A DNA stretch of 64,000 nucleotides, taken from Clitopilus passeckerianus. Taxonomy: Eukaryota; Basidiomycota; Agaricomycetes; Agaricales; Entolomataceae. The notes beneath the pieces were generated by a model that saw nothing but the letters and a program-made list of their open reading frames with translations, had not been told where the DNA came from and made no database searches. Location of the stretch: positions 62,001 to 126,000 of the forward strand of contig CALYLX010000002.1 of the NCBI GenBank assembly GCA_944990035.1. Direction: 5' to 3'. The position numbers and the translations under genes are program-made. This document shows positions 45,970 through 57,456 of this stretch, one piece after another (the stretch's first letter is position 1; each line of letters starts with the position of its first letter).

Positions 45970-47798
45970 TCATCCATGGAAATTTGGGTGACGCACCTCC
46001 AAGAACTGCCGTATAGCAATCCCAAGATATGATTGCTCGTGGATCAATGCTTGTGCGCCCCACGTTCCCCCGGATGTATCCTGGGCATGCTGGATTTCCC
46101 AATACTCGGTTCCAACATCTTTGAGATAAAGAGAATAATCTTTGTTCATCAAGCATTTGAGCCCATCTCTGAGTTCAGGAGTGGGTGGAATATCGTCAAG
46201 AAATGACATAGCGAGTAGAAAGGAAAGATCGAATTGCCGATAGGTGAGGGCGGAGGTAGCCCCTCCCGACGAGTAAATGAGCATGTGTTTTATCAGCTGA
46301 AGTTGGCGGCGAAGGGAGCACTCCTCCCGACCAAGGTGGAATTCCCCAGAGCGAGAGGAGTCAGTGATAAACTCGCTGAATGAGGCATGGATGAAGCGGA
46401 TCTGATCAGAAGGATCAGTCGAGGAAGGGATATGCACAATGGAATGCAGATCTGTCAGGTGCATATTGAGATCGCCTGGGGGAAGGAGATAAAAGTGTTC
46501 AAAGAAGGTTGGAGTTGGACCAGAACCGTCGGCAAATAGTTGCCAAATGGTGAAATTCATCTTGGTCCCGATTCGCTCCTCCGAGGCAATCCTCTCCTCC
46601 CAACAGATATTCGAGAAGATATCCTTCACGACGGGTAGTGAGGTTGGAGATACAGCCCGCAGGACGAGTGAATACAACTCGTCCAGCTCAGAAAATGTAT
46701 TTTCCGATGTCTTCATTCGTGCCTCGAGGTCTAGAACACTTTTAAGGTTTTGTCTGGGGTTTGAACGAGGGCGGCTGATATACTGGATGGCAACAGAGGG
46801 GTAGATAAAATGACTGGATGATATCTGGACGAGGCGAGAGATTTCATCGTTGGAAGGCCAGGGTGAGTCTGGAATGTCATGGTTCTCTCTAATCGCCTTG
46901 AATTTGGAGTCAAGGAAATGGCGGATATCGTCGTCACTATGAGCTGCATTGCTCAAGTCTATGTCGGACTTGAGCTGGCTGAGAGGGTTCTTCCCAAAGC
47001 TAACGCGAATCTGCCATTCTGGTCGGCTTGCGATCAGGAATCGAAGTGGAAGCTTCTGCCGACACGTGTAGCGTATGGCTTCGAGGATTTCTCGATGCTG
47101 TGCTCGGTGGTCCTGGGTTCCAACTTTCAAGGAACACTCGCCCAGCCCATCTACGATGATGATCATTGGGGTACGCTTCTGACGCCGGGTGCGACAGGCA
47201 GCTGTTAGTGGACCAACCACAAGCTCAGCCATTTGCTTCTCCAGTGTCTTCGTGAATATACCAAAATCACGAGAGACTGCTTCCTGTGTGTGGGGCCGGG
47301 TAGCTGGAACTGAGAGAGAGACAACTGATATGCCAACGTTGTGATCAAGTGCGTTTTTTCATTGCACTGAGGTACCGTGCGAGAGAAGAAGAATGCTGCG
47401 GCCAGAAGCTTGTCCTTATCCCAGAGCTCTGCGAGGGTTTGAGCAATCGCCGATTTTCCGGCCCCTGCTGCTCCTCGTAACCACATTATGGGCTGTGAAA
47501 CATCATCACCTCAAGCCCGTGGATTAATGGTCTCTAGAACGGCTGTTCTGGTTTCCGGATAGCATCTTGGTGATTCGTATCGCCCGGCAGAGTTGTAGAA
47601 GGCACCCAAGGCAATGTAATCTTCAATGGTGCGCTTGATGTCTGGATGATTTGCTTTTCATATATTATTACATCTCAACAGAGTATGGAACACAGACGTA
47701 CGCTGATGTTCAGCTACATGATGGCGATTATTGATAGTGATGTCCCTTCCAGTGATGGTGGTTTGTGCCAAAGAAAGAGATGCACCAGAGGTAGACAT
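45970..47798 (-). pseudogene. NACHT-domain NLR-type gene, disabled
   Basis: The likely start is MSTSGASLS at 47798, with an in-frame extension possible to 47924. An intron (47697-47653) leads to the pre-NACHT segment DIKRTIEDYIALGAFYNSAG, then Walker A GAAGAGKSAIAQT and Walker B TPMIIIVDGLGEC. The typical winged-helix and helical region follows (SRPEWQIR, FIHASFSEFI, LIKHMLIYSS) to about 45970. Two lesions break the frame. A TGA at 47513-47511 stands in frame between INPRA and GDDVSQPIMWL. Within a (TC)n run at 47310-47323 the frame must shift by 2 nt to pass from TLAYQLSL to SVPATRPHTQ. No splice of normal size repairs either. Intact members act in fungal self/non-self or microbe sensing; that role is from family knowledge. 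A few final exons may lie at 45840-45970. Confidence 0.82.
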
Positions 47799-48032
47799 GG
47801 TGTGATCAGCAGAGTGCGTGTCTCGGCGCCTAAAATGTCGTGTACACTTTGAGGCAGTCGCCTGATCCGCCCTTTTATCTGTTCTGCTTTCAGACTCAAA
47901 GCTTTCCTTTCTGATTATTGACATTTTTAAACGACAATTGCGGTTATGAATTGTATATCAACACATATACAACAAACAAGTATAAATGTCTCCAAGGCTG
48001 TGACAAAGATGTAAAGAACATTCCATGGTTGT

Positions 48033-51000
48033 CTAGGACGGTAGCTGCGAATCCGGTACGAAATGAGAGCCACCAGCACATCTATACCCTCCGTGCGTTT
48101 TTATCCATCGAAACCCAGCAACGCAGACACCCATTTGCCGTAACGCCGCTTGCACCCTGACTTCCCTCTGCTGTTCCTTTTTACGCCTTTCCTCCTCCTC
48201 CCTTCGCCTGCGCTCGAGTTCTGCTGCTTTCTGACGTGCTTCGGCTGCGCGTAGTCTCTCTGCTTCAAGCTTCCTCATCAAAGCCAGCCGCTCCCGCTCC
48301 TCTTGAGCCTTCTTAAGGACCTCCTGCAATCGCTGTATCTCCTCTTCTTTGCGTCGAGCCAATTCCACCTGTGTCTCAGCCTCCTCCTTCTGCTTCGCAG
48401 CTTCTTCGGCCTTGCGCTTCTGGCGTTCTTCCTCCGCCTGTTTAGCACGTTGTAGCTCCTTCCATACTTCATCGGAGACATTAGGATCCCTTCCCTCGTT
48501 GCCATTGCTTTCGGAAGGTTTGTCGGCCCGTTCAACGTTCTGCTCGGTTCGGGTATGGATGTCCAGATTGATCTTTGAAGGTGGAGGGGGCTGAGCTGTA
48601 TTGGTCTGCATAGGCATGTCGATGTTGGTTCGGGAACTGTTGTCGGGCATGTTCTGACATCGATCGCTTTGCTCCTTGAGCATGTTCTGGACACATCCTA
48701 TGGCTCTGCTTGCGTCAAGGACGACGTTCGCTGCATCATCAACTGGTGAGTTGGCTGCCGCTAAGAATGCATTCTTGATCATGTTTTTGGAGAGCGTTAT
48801 GACGTCGCGTGCATTACCCCAGGATGGAAGTCGCGAAAGGTCCCCGAAGATGGTTGCAATTTCTTGATAGGTTTCAGAGAGAGGAGAGTCGAGACCGTGG
48901 ACGACCACGTTATTCTTGTTGAGCTGCTTTCGTAAGAGTTGGATGCAGTGGTCGGGCGCCATACTGTGGAACATAATCTGCTCGGGAAAACGACTAGCAA
49001 GGCCCGAATTGACTGCGAGTAGTCGATTCATGTCCTTGTCGTATCCCGCCAAAATGACGATGAGTTTGCCCTTGAACTTATCTTGGGTCAAGAGCCCGAC
49101 AAGCTCGTCAATGGCCTCCTGTGCGAAGGGACCTTCACTGAGCCTGTATGCCTCATCAATGAAGAGGACCTTTCCGAGCCCCTTCTCGAGTTGTTTCAAG
49201 GTTTTCGGCCCGGTTTGCCCAACATACTGGGCGACAAGATCGGTTGCAGAACACTCTACAACTTCCGTAGTCGACAGGATGCCCATGTCGTAGTACACCT
49301 TTCCCATCTTTCGAGCGACAGTTGTCTTTCCGGTACCTGAAAGGTCGGGTAGGCATCGCTGAAATGACTGAACTGAAACACTCACCTGGGGGTCCTTTGA
49401 AGACGAAACTGAAAGGGATCAGTTCGCGATAGTCCGCGTTCTTCCTCTGCTTTGTGACTTGCACCAGCTTTTGGTAGCTCTCCAACGTCCCGATGAGGTC
49501 ATCGAACCCAACGACATCTTCGAAGAGCTGCTTCAGACTACCAGCGGAGCGAGCGTCTCTGTCAAAGTCGGGATCGAAGTCTGCAGGTTGCAGAATGATA
49601 TCGTATGGGCAAGGGTTTTCGGAGGCTATCCGCGTCTGATAACGCAGTTTAGCAGCACTGAGCAGGTTCTCCACTTCTCCGGCGTTCCCAAAATTTGGCT
49701 GGTTCCTTGAGCGATCAAGGATTCCAATTGCGGTGGCCTTGGCCATGTCAGTGGCATGGATGTCCTGTTCTCCTAGTTTCTTGTCTAGGATTTGCAGAAG
49801 CTCTTTGTTGGTAAAGTCTTCAAAGTTGAACGGATCTTCAATGGCAAAGCGGCGCGATAGTCCTTCATTGACGTTCTGCAGGGAAAAAAATTACCATCTG
49901 ATAACCGCAGTAATAGGGATTTCGTTACCTGGAACATCTCCATCATCTTCTCTCTGTAACCCAAAAGCAACACACATCTATCGTCTCCCGGCTTGTTATG
50001 AACTTCCGCAACGATAGTGTCGATTACTGCAGTCTTATAGGGGTCTTTGTTGCCCCCTCCTTCCCCTCCTCCGAGTCCTCCGTGCAGCATGTATGCCTTC
50101 ACGAATCTGATTAACTCTGTGTAATAAGTTGAAGTGATTTACTTACTTCATCGATGATTAGCACCTTCCCTATGGTGGTCGCAAGGATAGCCTTCGTCTT
50201 CTCCTCCGATTGTCCGAGTGCAGACCCAACGAAGTCAGCAGGATTCTTGACAACCACTGGGAACCATTAAGTCAATACACTTCCATTCCACTGAGGTCTA
50301 GTCGCATTCACCTTCCCCATTGCTGATTAGCCGCAGGTCAGAGAGTATTTGACCATATAGACTAGCAACAGTGGTCTTGCCAGTACCAGGGGAACCCAAG
50401 AGAATCCGATTCAACGAGAGTTGAACGGGAGCCAGCTCTCGCACCTCTCTGTCGTAGTTTAATTCGACGATATTGGTGAGGTTGCGTATTGCATCCTTGA
50501 CCGCTTTGAGGCCAATCATCGCATGCAATTTTGTCCAGGCTGCGCTCTTTCCTAAGGCGTTTGAAGGTCGTGGGCCGATGATATCCTCAGCACAGATGAG
50601 AAGGTCGTTGGTCCGTCGTCCACTTTGACGCTCGTCCCTCAGTCGATTCGCCTGGTGACGGTCGATCCTGTCAAGTAAATTCTCCAGGTCACGAGCATTC
50701 CCGAAGCCAGGACGCCCTCGCCCTCGTCCCAGCCGCCGAATGGCAACTCGAACATAAAGGCCATCGAGGCCGTCCTCTATCTCCATCTTTCCCTTGTATC
50801 GCCTATGAACTATGGCTTTGAACATGGTTAGGAGTTCGCTGTCGTTGTAGTCCTCGAAAAGGAAAGTAGTGGGCACCCTGCTTCTTAAGCCGGGGTTGTG
50901 TTCGAAGAAGCTGTCCATCTCCCGATTGTAGCCAGCCACGATAAAAACAATCTTGCCTGTGTTGTTCTCCATCTCCGCCAGGAGGAAATCAAGAACCTGT

Positions 51001-54000
51001 TTGCCTTGGAAGTTGTGACCTTCGGTCAACTGATATGCCTCATCAATGAAAATGGTTCCTCCCCCAGCCTTGTTCACTTTCTCTAGGAGTTTTTTGGCGC
51101 CGCTGACTCCATCGTTGGCCAGATCGGCACCACGAGTCTCCTCAAAACAGTCGCTCGGGATTGCATTTATAGATGCAAGGAATTTGGCATATTGTCGAGC
51201 AATGGTTGTTTTTCCTGTTGAATCCTGGTGAGAAAATGGCTATCGGTCTGTTTCAAAGCTCACCTGTTCCGGGATTTCCAAGGAATGCAACATTCAATCG
51301 CATATGTTTAGAAGATACTCCTTGACGGGCCTTGGTTTCGATCGCGCCCTTGAGTTCAAGTATAGAGCTCTTGACCTTCTCTAAACCAGTCATAGCCATG
51401 ACCCCGTCTATTGCAATGTTGTTGGCACCAAAGAGTGTTTTCTCCCTCTCCCAGTCCCCCTCTGATTTTGAAGGGCTCAGCGGAGGTATGGGCTTTGGGT
51501 TATGAGGAGGGAGCCTTAGAGGCTGTTGATTCGGCTCGGCGTCGCCTTGAGGTTTTTCTGCAGTATTACCACAGGGAACAACGGTCGTTGTTGGAGAGGA
51601 TTTTTTAGCTCTGGATAGATCTGTCTCACCGAGGCCCGGGTCAACGAGGCGGTATACAAAAGGAGAGGGGTCACGTTACCTGAGGGTGTTGCAGAATTTG
51701 AGTCGAGCGCGACAGGGGGTGCAGGCCTAGGTATTGGGGTGGGTTTCTGGGGCTCCACGGCTTCCGGTGCCCTATCCTTCATCGGAACAGTTTGGGGTCT
51801 GTTCTTCATCTCCTCAACCCTGGCATCCATAGCCTTTAGGTCCTCTTGCTTCAGACGGATAGCGTCCTCTCTCTGCTGGGCGACGTCTAAGTCTTTGACT
51901 TCTTGCTCTCGCTGGGCCACCTGCGCATTCAGCGAGTCGATCACCTGTTCATGCTTCCGTTGCTCTGCTTCACGCTCCTGCTGTAGTTTATACTCCTTTT
52001 CACGCTTGGCTTCGGCCGCCCTTGCAGCCCGCTCGCATTGGCGACAACTTGCAGGCTGTTGTGAATGGCATTTCCATGACTGTTGGTGACCAGCTGGGCA
52101 TGAAGAGCGCAGGATAAATTGACAGTCCATCTTCGAGTGATCGGCAATTTGGTGGCATTTGGAAGGGCAGGGATGCAACCCGCAATTCAGCATTATGCCG
52201 CTGATAAAGTCGTATTAGCATGACATGCGTTTCTAGCGTTCACATGAACGTTGACGCACCATGGCTCTGTGCAACCGCCATCAGGAGAGTGAAGGTCAAA
52301 GTCATCGGAAATCTTCAGGAGGGTTTTTCGATCAGGATGGCGTTGGCACTGGATTGGAAGGCCGTCAAAAACATGGTTTCCGCTCCTTAGAAGTTTGAAT
52401 AATTTCCCCCAGAGTTCACCACCTTTTTTGGATCTCGTAAACGTGTCTGCGTTTCCGAGGATGATTAAGGCATTTCGAGCACGAGAAAGAAGAACATTGA
52501 GGCGTTCAGGTGAGACCATGAATCCAATATCGTTCTCCGGATTGGATCGGGTAAGGGATGCAATGACGATGTCGCTTTCCTCGCCTTGGTAGTTGTCTAT
52601 TGAAAATCACATTGAATCATTAGAATCTGTTATACTCGCGGGGCAAGCTGAGAACAAAAGACTCGCCGATTGTTGCCAGTCGGATAGGTTTCTTCGCCAT
52701 ATCGGCAGCGGCTTGTGTCATCAGACCCGCCTTAACAAGATCAAAAGAATCCAAATCGTTCAAGACGGGATCTGTATCCTTGCCAGCTTTCAGAGCAGCC
52801 CGCAATTTATGTAGTTGGCCAAGGTAAGGTGTTAGGATGACCATCTGGTCCGTAGTGTACCCTTGTTGAGCAAGGTAACGCAAGATCTTGAGGACCATTT
52901 GCACCTCGTACGTGTTTTGCTTTGAAGATTTGGAGCCACCATCTCGTCTGTCGCTGACCTGACCAAAGGGGTCTTCGGGATGTGCATGGCTGATGAACAC
53001 AATGTTGCTCTGAATTCCTCGTATATCAGGGCGTTTCAGAGTTGAGGGTGCATCGGAAAGTTCTGGGTAGGTGAGAGCGCGAATAAGATTTGAGATTTGT
53101 GGGCGCATGCGATGTTGCTTGGTGAGAGTTAGGTGAGGGTAGCCTTTGAGTATTTGGCGCTCGAACAGTGATCGATTGAGGTCAAAGCCCTCGCCCTTCT
53201 CGACTGTGAGCTGATAATGGTTCACTTTGGGGCGTAATTGCCTGGCAAGAACCATAATGATTAACCCCTATGTCAGAAAGAGGGGTGGTCGTTCCACGCA
53301 CTTGTGATCTCCAATCATGATGAGCTGCTTGGTGTTCGAGCTCAAGGCTGTTAGAATATGACTTTCCAGGATTTCGCCAGCCTCCTCGACCAGGAGAACG
53401 TCTGCGGATGCAGCTTGGATGCTCTTGCTGTATTTCGCTGCAGCAGTGGTTGTGCAGCCAATAATCCTCTTTTCCTTCAGAATCTGCGTGTCCTTTTCCG
53501 ACCATTGGTGGGCAAGCTTGTTGTTGATGCCGTTGTACTTAGAGGCAACTGCGTCGAGCAGCTCGATCTGTTCGGAGAGAATACTGCCCTTCCAGTTCTC
53601 TAGCTTCTGAAGGCGAATATCACGCCTCATAGACCAGACATCCTGGGCACCTCGAATATGGTCCTCGTTAACAAACACCCCTGCGTTTTGGCCCTTTGAC
53701 CAACGATCGATGAGGTAGAACTTGTTAACGGCGCTTCCTCCACGACCGACGAACTGAAGGCCACCTTCTCCTGCTTCTGGGACAGTAAAGGCTTCAAAGA
53801 ATTCGGGTTCATAGAATTCGAGGTGCTCCAGAATATCTTTCTGCGAGACATTGGCTTGGAGGTAGCCGGAGAATTTCCTCTGCAAATCGTCGTGATACGC
53901 ACTTAGTTGTGCTTTCAGGTTGTCAATCAAAGTCCAGGTTCCTCGATCCCTTTTATATGATGATTGTTGCTTGTAAATCATAAGAGGGTCGGTTCTCTGG

Positions 54001-55678
54001 GTGGATTTACCACCCATGCGGACCATATCACCGACTGGGATGCCAATATCCAGAAGAGACGTCAAGATGTCATCAAGGGCATGATTTGTGTAACACACGA
54101 CAAGGATCTTGACGTCAGTGTACTCGTACAAGGCTTTGGCCACAAGGGCGCCAATCAGAGATTTGCCTGTACCTGTACAGATAAGGGTCAGCAAACGTTG
54201 ACGTCCTCGAGAATCGTGACATTCATACCTGGGGGCCCCTGAATCAACGAAAAACTCTGGCTCAGCCCCGACACTAATGAAGCCCCTTGGAACTTGTCAA
54301 GGGTAATGCTTTTCGGTGTCTTTAATAGACCCTGGAGATCCCCGTGTAGATTTGCTTCGAGCTTTCGAAGGAGAGCTGCTGGTTTATGGGGAGCTTCAGC
54401 AACAGGACCCCCGCTTTTCCACAGCATAAGTTCAGAGAGCAAAGGTAGCTCCCTGATCTTCTGCAATTGCTCAAGAATGGGGGCAAACGAGAAGATGGCA
54501 GTATCAATCTGGAGAATCTTGATATTCTTTCCAGTCTTGAGCTTGAGCAGGGTGTTTCTGGTGGCAACTTCATCGTCGACGTGTAAAATGATAATAGGAG
54601 GGTTTCGTGCAAGAAGGTCTTCATCTCGGTTGATTGTGGGGAATGCGACAATATCATCGTCAACGACGAGACATGACATTGATTGGTGGCGTAAGACATT
54701 CCGATGTTCGATTAGAGTCTTTTTCCGATCCTTGGCACCTTTGAGCAAAGAAAGATCGTCTTTGCATTTGAAGGTCAAACCCCAACTACATCTTCTAGTG
54801 TCAGGTCCACAGTGAATGCCCGAGAGCTCGAGCCCTGTGACCCAAGTGCCTCGATGAAAGCCCTTTTGCTTCTTCCCAAAAGCCACCTGAAGTTCCTCCC
54901 GCATCTCGTTGATCATATCTTCTCTCAACAATCGGAACTGATTGTCGAGATGCGTAGCAATGCGAATGTCGGCAGCTATGCTGTCTACCTCGCTGCTGCG
55001 ACGAAGAAAAGGTTCTTTAGAGCAGGAGATTTCCTCCGCTGTAGGTGCTATCGCGATTTTCCGGAAGTCCGGGAAGTCATTATCATGTCGGCCGCCTGGG
55101 CCGGGCACTCCAACGACAGATTGTGTAGGTGTGGTATTGCAGGCTTCCACAATAGCCTGGATCTTCGCACCAAGAGCAGAGACGGCGGGGTCCGGGAATT
55201 GAAGGAGGATGGGGAGTGACTCGATGGCCTGGTCACGATAAGACGCGGGAGAAGAGGGATCTGCCACCAAATAATGAAGCAGCCAACCGAAAGCTTGCTG
55301 GGCCTCGTTTGACAGTAGACCACGAATACTTGATTGCCGAAAATGGTCCCAAAAGAGGGGCGGGTCAACAATTCTCTGCACTACTTCACGGAGAAGAGTG
55401 CCGGAGCCAAGATCAGAGATCTTGGGAGATTGTAGATACTTCAATAGCTTGGAGGCGTCTCCGTTGTAGAAGTTGGGTTCAAGACGATGATGCATCGATT
55501 GTTGGAGAGCATCCAGACCATCTTGTTTGGATGTTATCTTGATAATACAACCAACATGGTCTGATTGTTCACATATAGCCTCGATAAACTGGGGGGAGTT
55601 TTTGGACGATATCTTCATTCGCCCAAAGACGATGGCGTCAAGAAGTTTGTTGAGTTTGTTGAGTCGTGAAGACTCCAT
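48033..55678 (-). CDS. Giant ZNFX1/NFX1-type SF1 helicase fused to three CbbX-type AAA ATPase modules
   Basis: One long multi-exon gene, roughly 2400 residues. The first about 480 residues are unassigned helical sequence. The SF1 helicase core follows: Walker A QGPP spliced to GTGKSLIGALVAKAL, motif Ia VVCYTNHALDDIL, motif II VLLVEEAGEI, motif III MIGDHK spliced to QLRPK, QHRMRP, DNYQGEESDIVIASLTRS and VLLSRARNALIILGN. An NFX1-type Cys/His segment comes next (LNCGLHPCPSKCH, CPAGHQQSWKCH), then a coiled coil. Three AAA modules of the CbbX/CfxQ kind follow, each with Walker A and B: GNPGTGKTTIARQ with TIFIDEAYQL, GSPGTGKTTVASLY with VLIIDE, and GPP spliced to GTGKTTVARKM with VLFIDEAYRL. A long Glu/Arg/Lys coiled coil and a final domain with GGYRCAGGSHFV end it. 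Animal ZNFX1 is an RNA-binding antiviral helicase; the role here is unknown. Confidence 0.87.
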
Positions 55679-56232
55679 TGTTCTGAGCAGCAAGGGTACG
55701 TTTCTGTGTTAAAGAGGTCGTATGATAGGGAAGCTGTTTGACACGAATTCGAAATAAACGCTGCAGGCGGCAGAGTCCGTGGATTACGTGACAAGGCCTT
55801 GGGCTGTATGTCCATTCGTGTGGGTATCGAAGACCTTCCCAGATAAAATAGCCAGATATGGGCAAAGTGCGGATCCTTTGAGCCCGAAGTCATCGCCGGG
55901 CGCTTCTTCAAGCTTCATGGCCTAAGCGCAGTCTGGAATGTTTCTGCATTGCGGTGGTTGGGTGACCACAAAGCGGTGTAATCTGCACGTCGTCTGAGAG
56001 GAGAGGAACTGTTGTGTTACCTATGGCTGGTCTGCAACAGCGAACGTAACAATTTACAACATTATCGCAGCCACCCCTCGAAGTAATGGATGCCATTCTG
56101 CGAGGAGTGGTTGCCATAATGTTCAAACCATACAATTGAAAAATAGAATGTAATTCGAACTATAAGGCAAACCGGTTGTACAGCGTGTAGATCCATCGAG
56201 ATGACGGAGAATAAGTATCGAATAAATTCCGT
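55679..56232. other. Upstream of the helicase gene, 3' flank of XPT1
   Basis: No supported gene. Short minus-strand frames (55638-55865, 55908-56135) show no domain; an unrecognised 5' exon of the helicase gene could lie here. Confidence 0.4.
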
Positions 56233-57335
56233 TTACTGCTGTTTATCCAGAGCAGCCAGACGGTCATGCTCTGCAATATCTCTGTCAAACAGGGTCAGGT
56301 TCCGGCACACGAGGAAAGAACATGAGTAAACTGACATTGCCTCCCAAGGGTAATCCAACCTGCAGAAGATCAGTCACCATCGCGAACACGAATGAAAGAA
56401 TTGTTGTTTACGTACCAAATGTCTGCTACATCCTCGCCAGCGAAATATCTAGTTGGTCGTCTAAGAACAAGAGCAGGATTATTCGTCAGCAAGCGAAATA
56501 CTCACGGTACATCAGACGGGAGATCCGCGAGCTTGGTCTTCTCCTTATTGTGGACGACGAAGACCGCGAACTTTGTGGCTGCTCTCAGTACCTCCCTTTC
56601 GGATTCGGGGTGGGAGAGGAGCTCTTCCTCGACGTCTTTCTTGAGCTCATAAAGAGCATAACTAATGAATTCACGGAATCAGCGGCAAGCACGACAGGCC
56701 GATCGGAAGAACGTACCTCAATGTTTTTCTGGTGTCATCCACTTCGTCCTGTCGACGATGAGGTCAAGGCAGAGCGGGAAAGGCAGATTAACATACGACA
56801 ATCAAGTTCCGCTTGCCTAGTAGTGTCTTTCCGGGGGTCGGAGCTCTATTTGATGGATAAGAACAGGCTTGAGATAACGAGACCAGATAACGTACAGCCA
56901 TTGGGTGCGGACGACCTCCTTGCCGATCTGTTCGGCGCTGGTCCCAGGAAGAGGCTCGTAGAGTGAGAGGCCAATTGCTTGTATCTGAAGTGCTTTGTTT
57001 GATCCTATTTCACGCAGGAAAGTGCGCTATATGAGGTTTGCTCTTAATAAGTCCTTCATCTGGCGGGGTTTGCAAGAATAGTACCATGACGCGAGCCGGG
57101 AAGAAGCCACTGTTAAGAGAAATAAGATACAAGCATTCGAGATCGGTCATGAATATTTACCCTCCACCTAGAAATTTTCAGCAAAAGCTGGAAGGTTGGC
57201 AGTTCATGAATACACACCAATTGCAATCATGAGATCGGGATTGAAAGTCTGAGCGATCGTAGGCGTTACTTTTCTAATTAAATTGTGGATGTCGTTGTAG
57301 GAAACATGGTAGTGCTTGACTTTAGCTTCGGCCAT
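56233..57335 (-). CDS. XPT1: Xanthine (purine) phosphoribosyltransferase
   Basis: Begins at 57335 with MAEAKVKHYHVSYNDIHNLI. The glycine loop PDLMIAIGGGGFFPARVM is built from three exons, one of them only 7 nt (57167-57161). Later exons give NKALQIQAIGLSLYEPLPG, EVVRTQWL, the PRPP-binding motif LIV spliced to DEVDDTRKTL, then YALYELKKDVEEEL, FAVFVVHNKEK, RPTRYFAGEDVADIW and a last exon ending AEHDRLAALDKQQ with TAA at 56233-56235. This is the fungal XPT1/HPT-like family that salvages xanthine, and often guanine or hypoxanthine, to nucleotides. All exons are short with 45-60-nt introns. It is divergent from RPC53 with 121 bp between the ATGs. A 214-codon plus-strand frame over it is a shadow. 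Confidence 0.9.
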
Positions 57336-57421
57336 TGTCGTTATCGTCGGGTTCGTTCGTGGATTCGAGAAAGTTGTCGAGGGCCAAGTCTGATCGAGGG
57401 TGATCAAGAGTCCTTTGCCGT

Positions 57422-57427
57422 CACGTG
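57422..57427. promoter_or_regulatory. CACGTG box in the XPT1/RPC53 divergent promoter
   Basis: TCACGTGA (57421-57428) is a perfect 8-bp palindrome holding the E-box CACGTG, the site bound by bHLH regulators. It is 30 bp upstream of the RPC53 ATG (57457) and 86 bp from the XPT1 ATG (57335), in the only shared regulatory space of the two genes. Confidence 0.5.
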
Positions 57428-57456
57428 AAACAAAAAACTCTTGATTTCCGCTCGCA

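Noticed and set aside
56322..56966. 214-codon plus-strand ORF
   Set aside because: It lies wholly over XPT1 exons and introns on the minus strand, which show clear family motifs; the plus frame has no domain and is a shadow.
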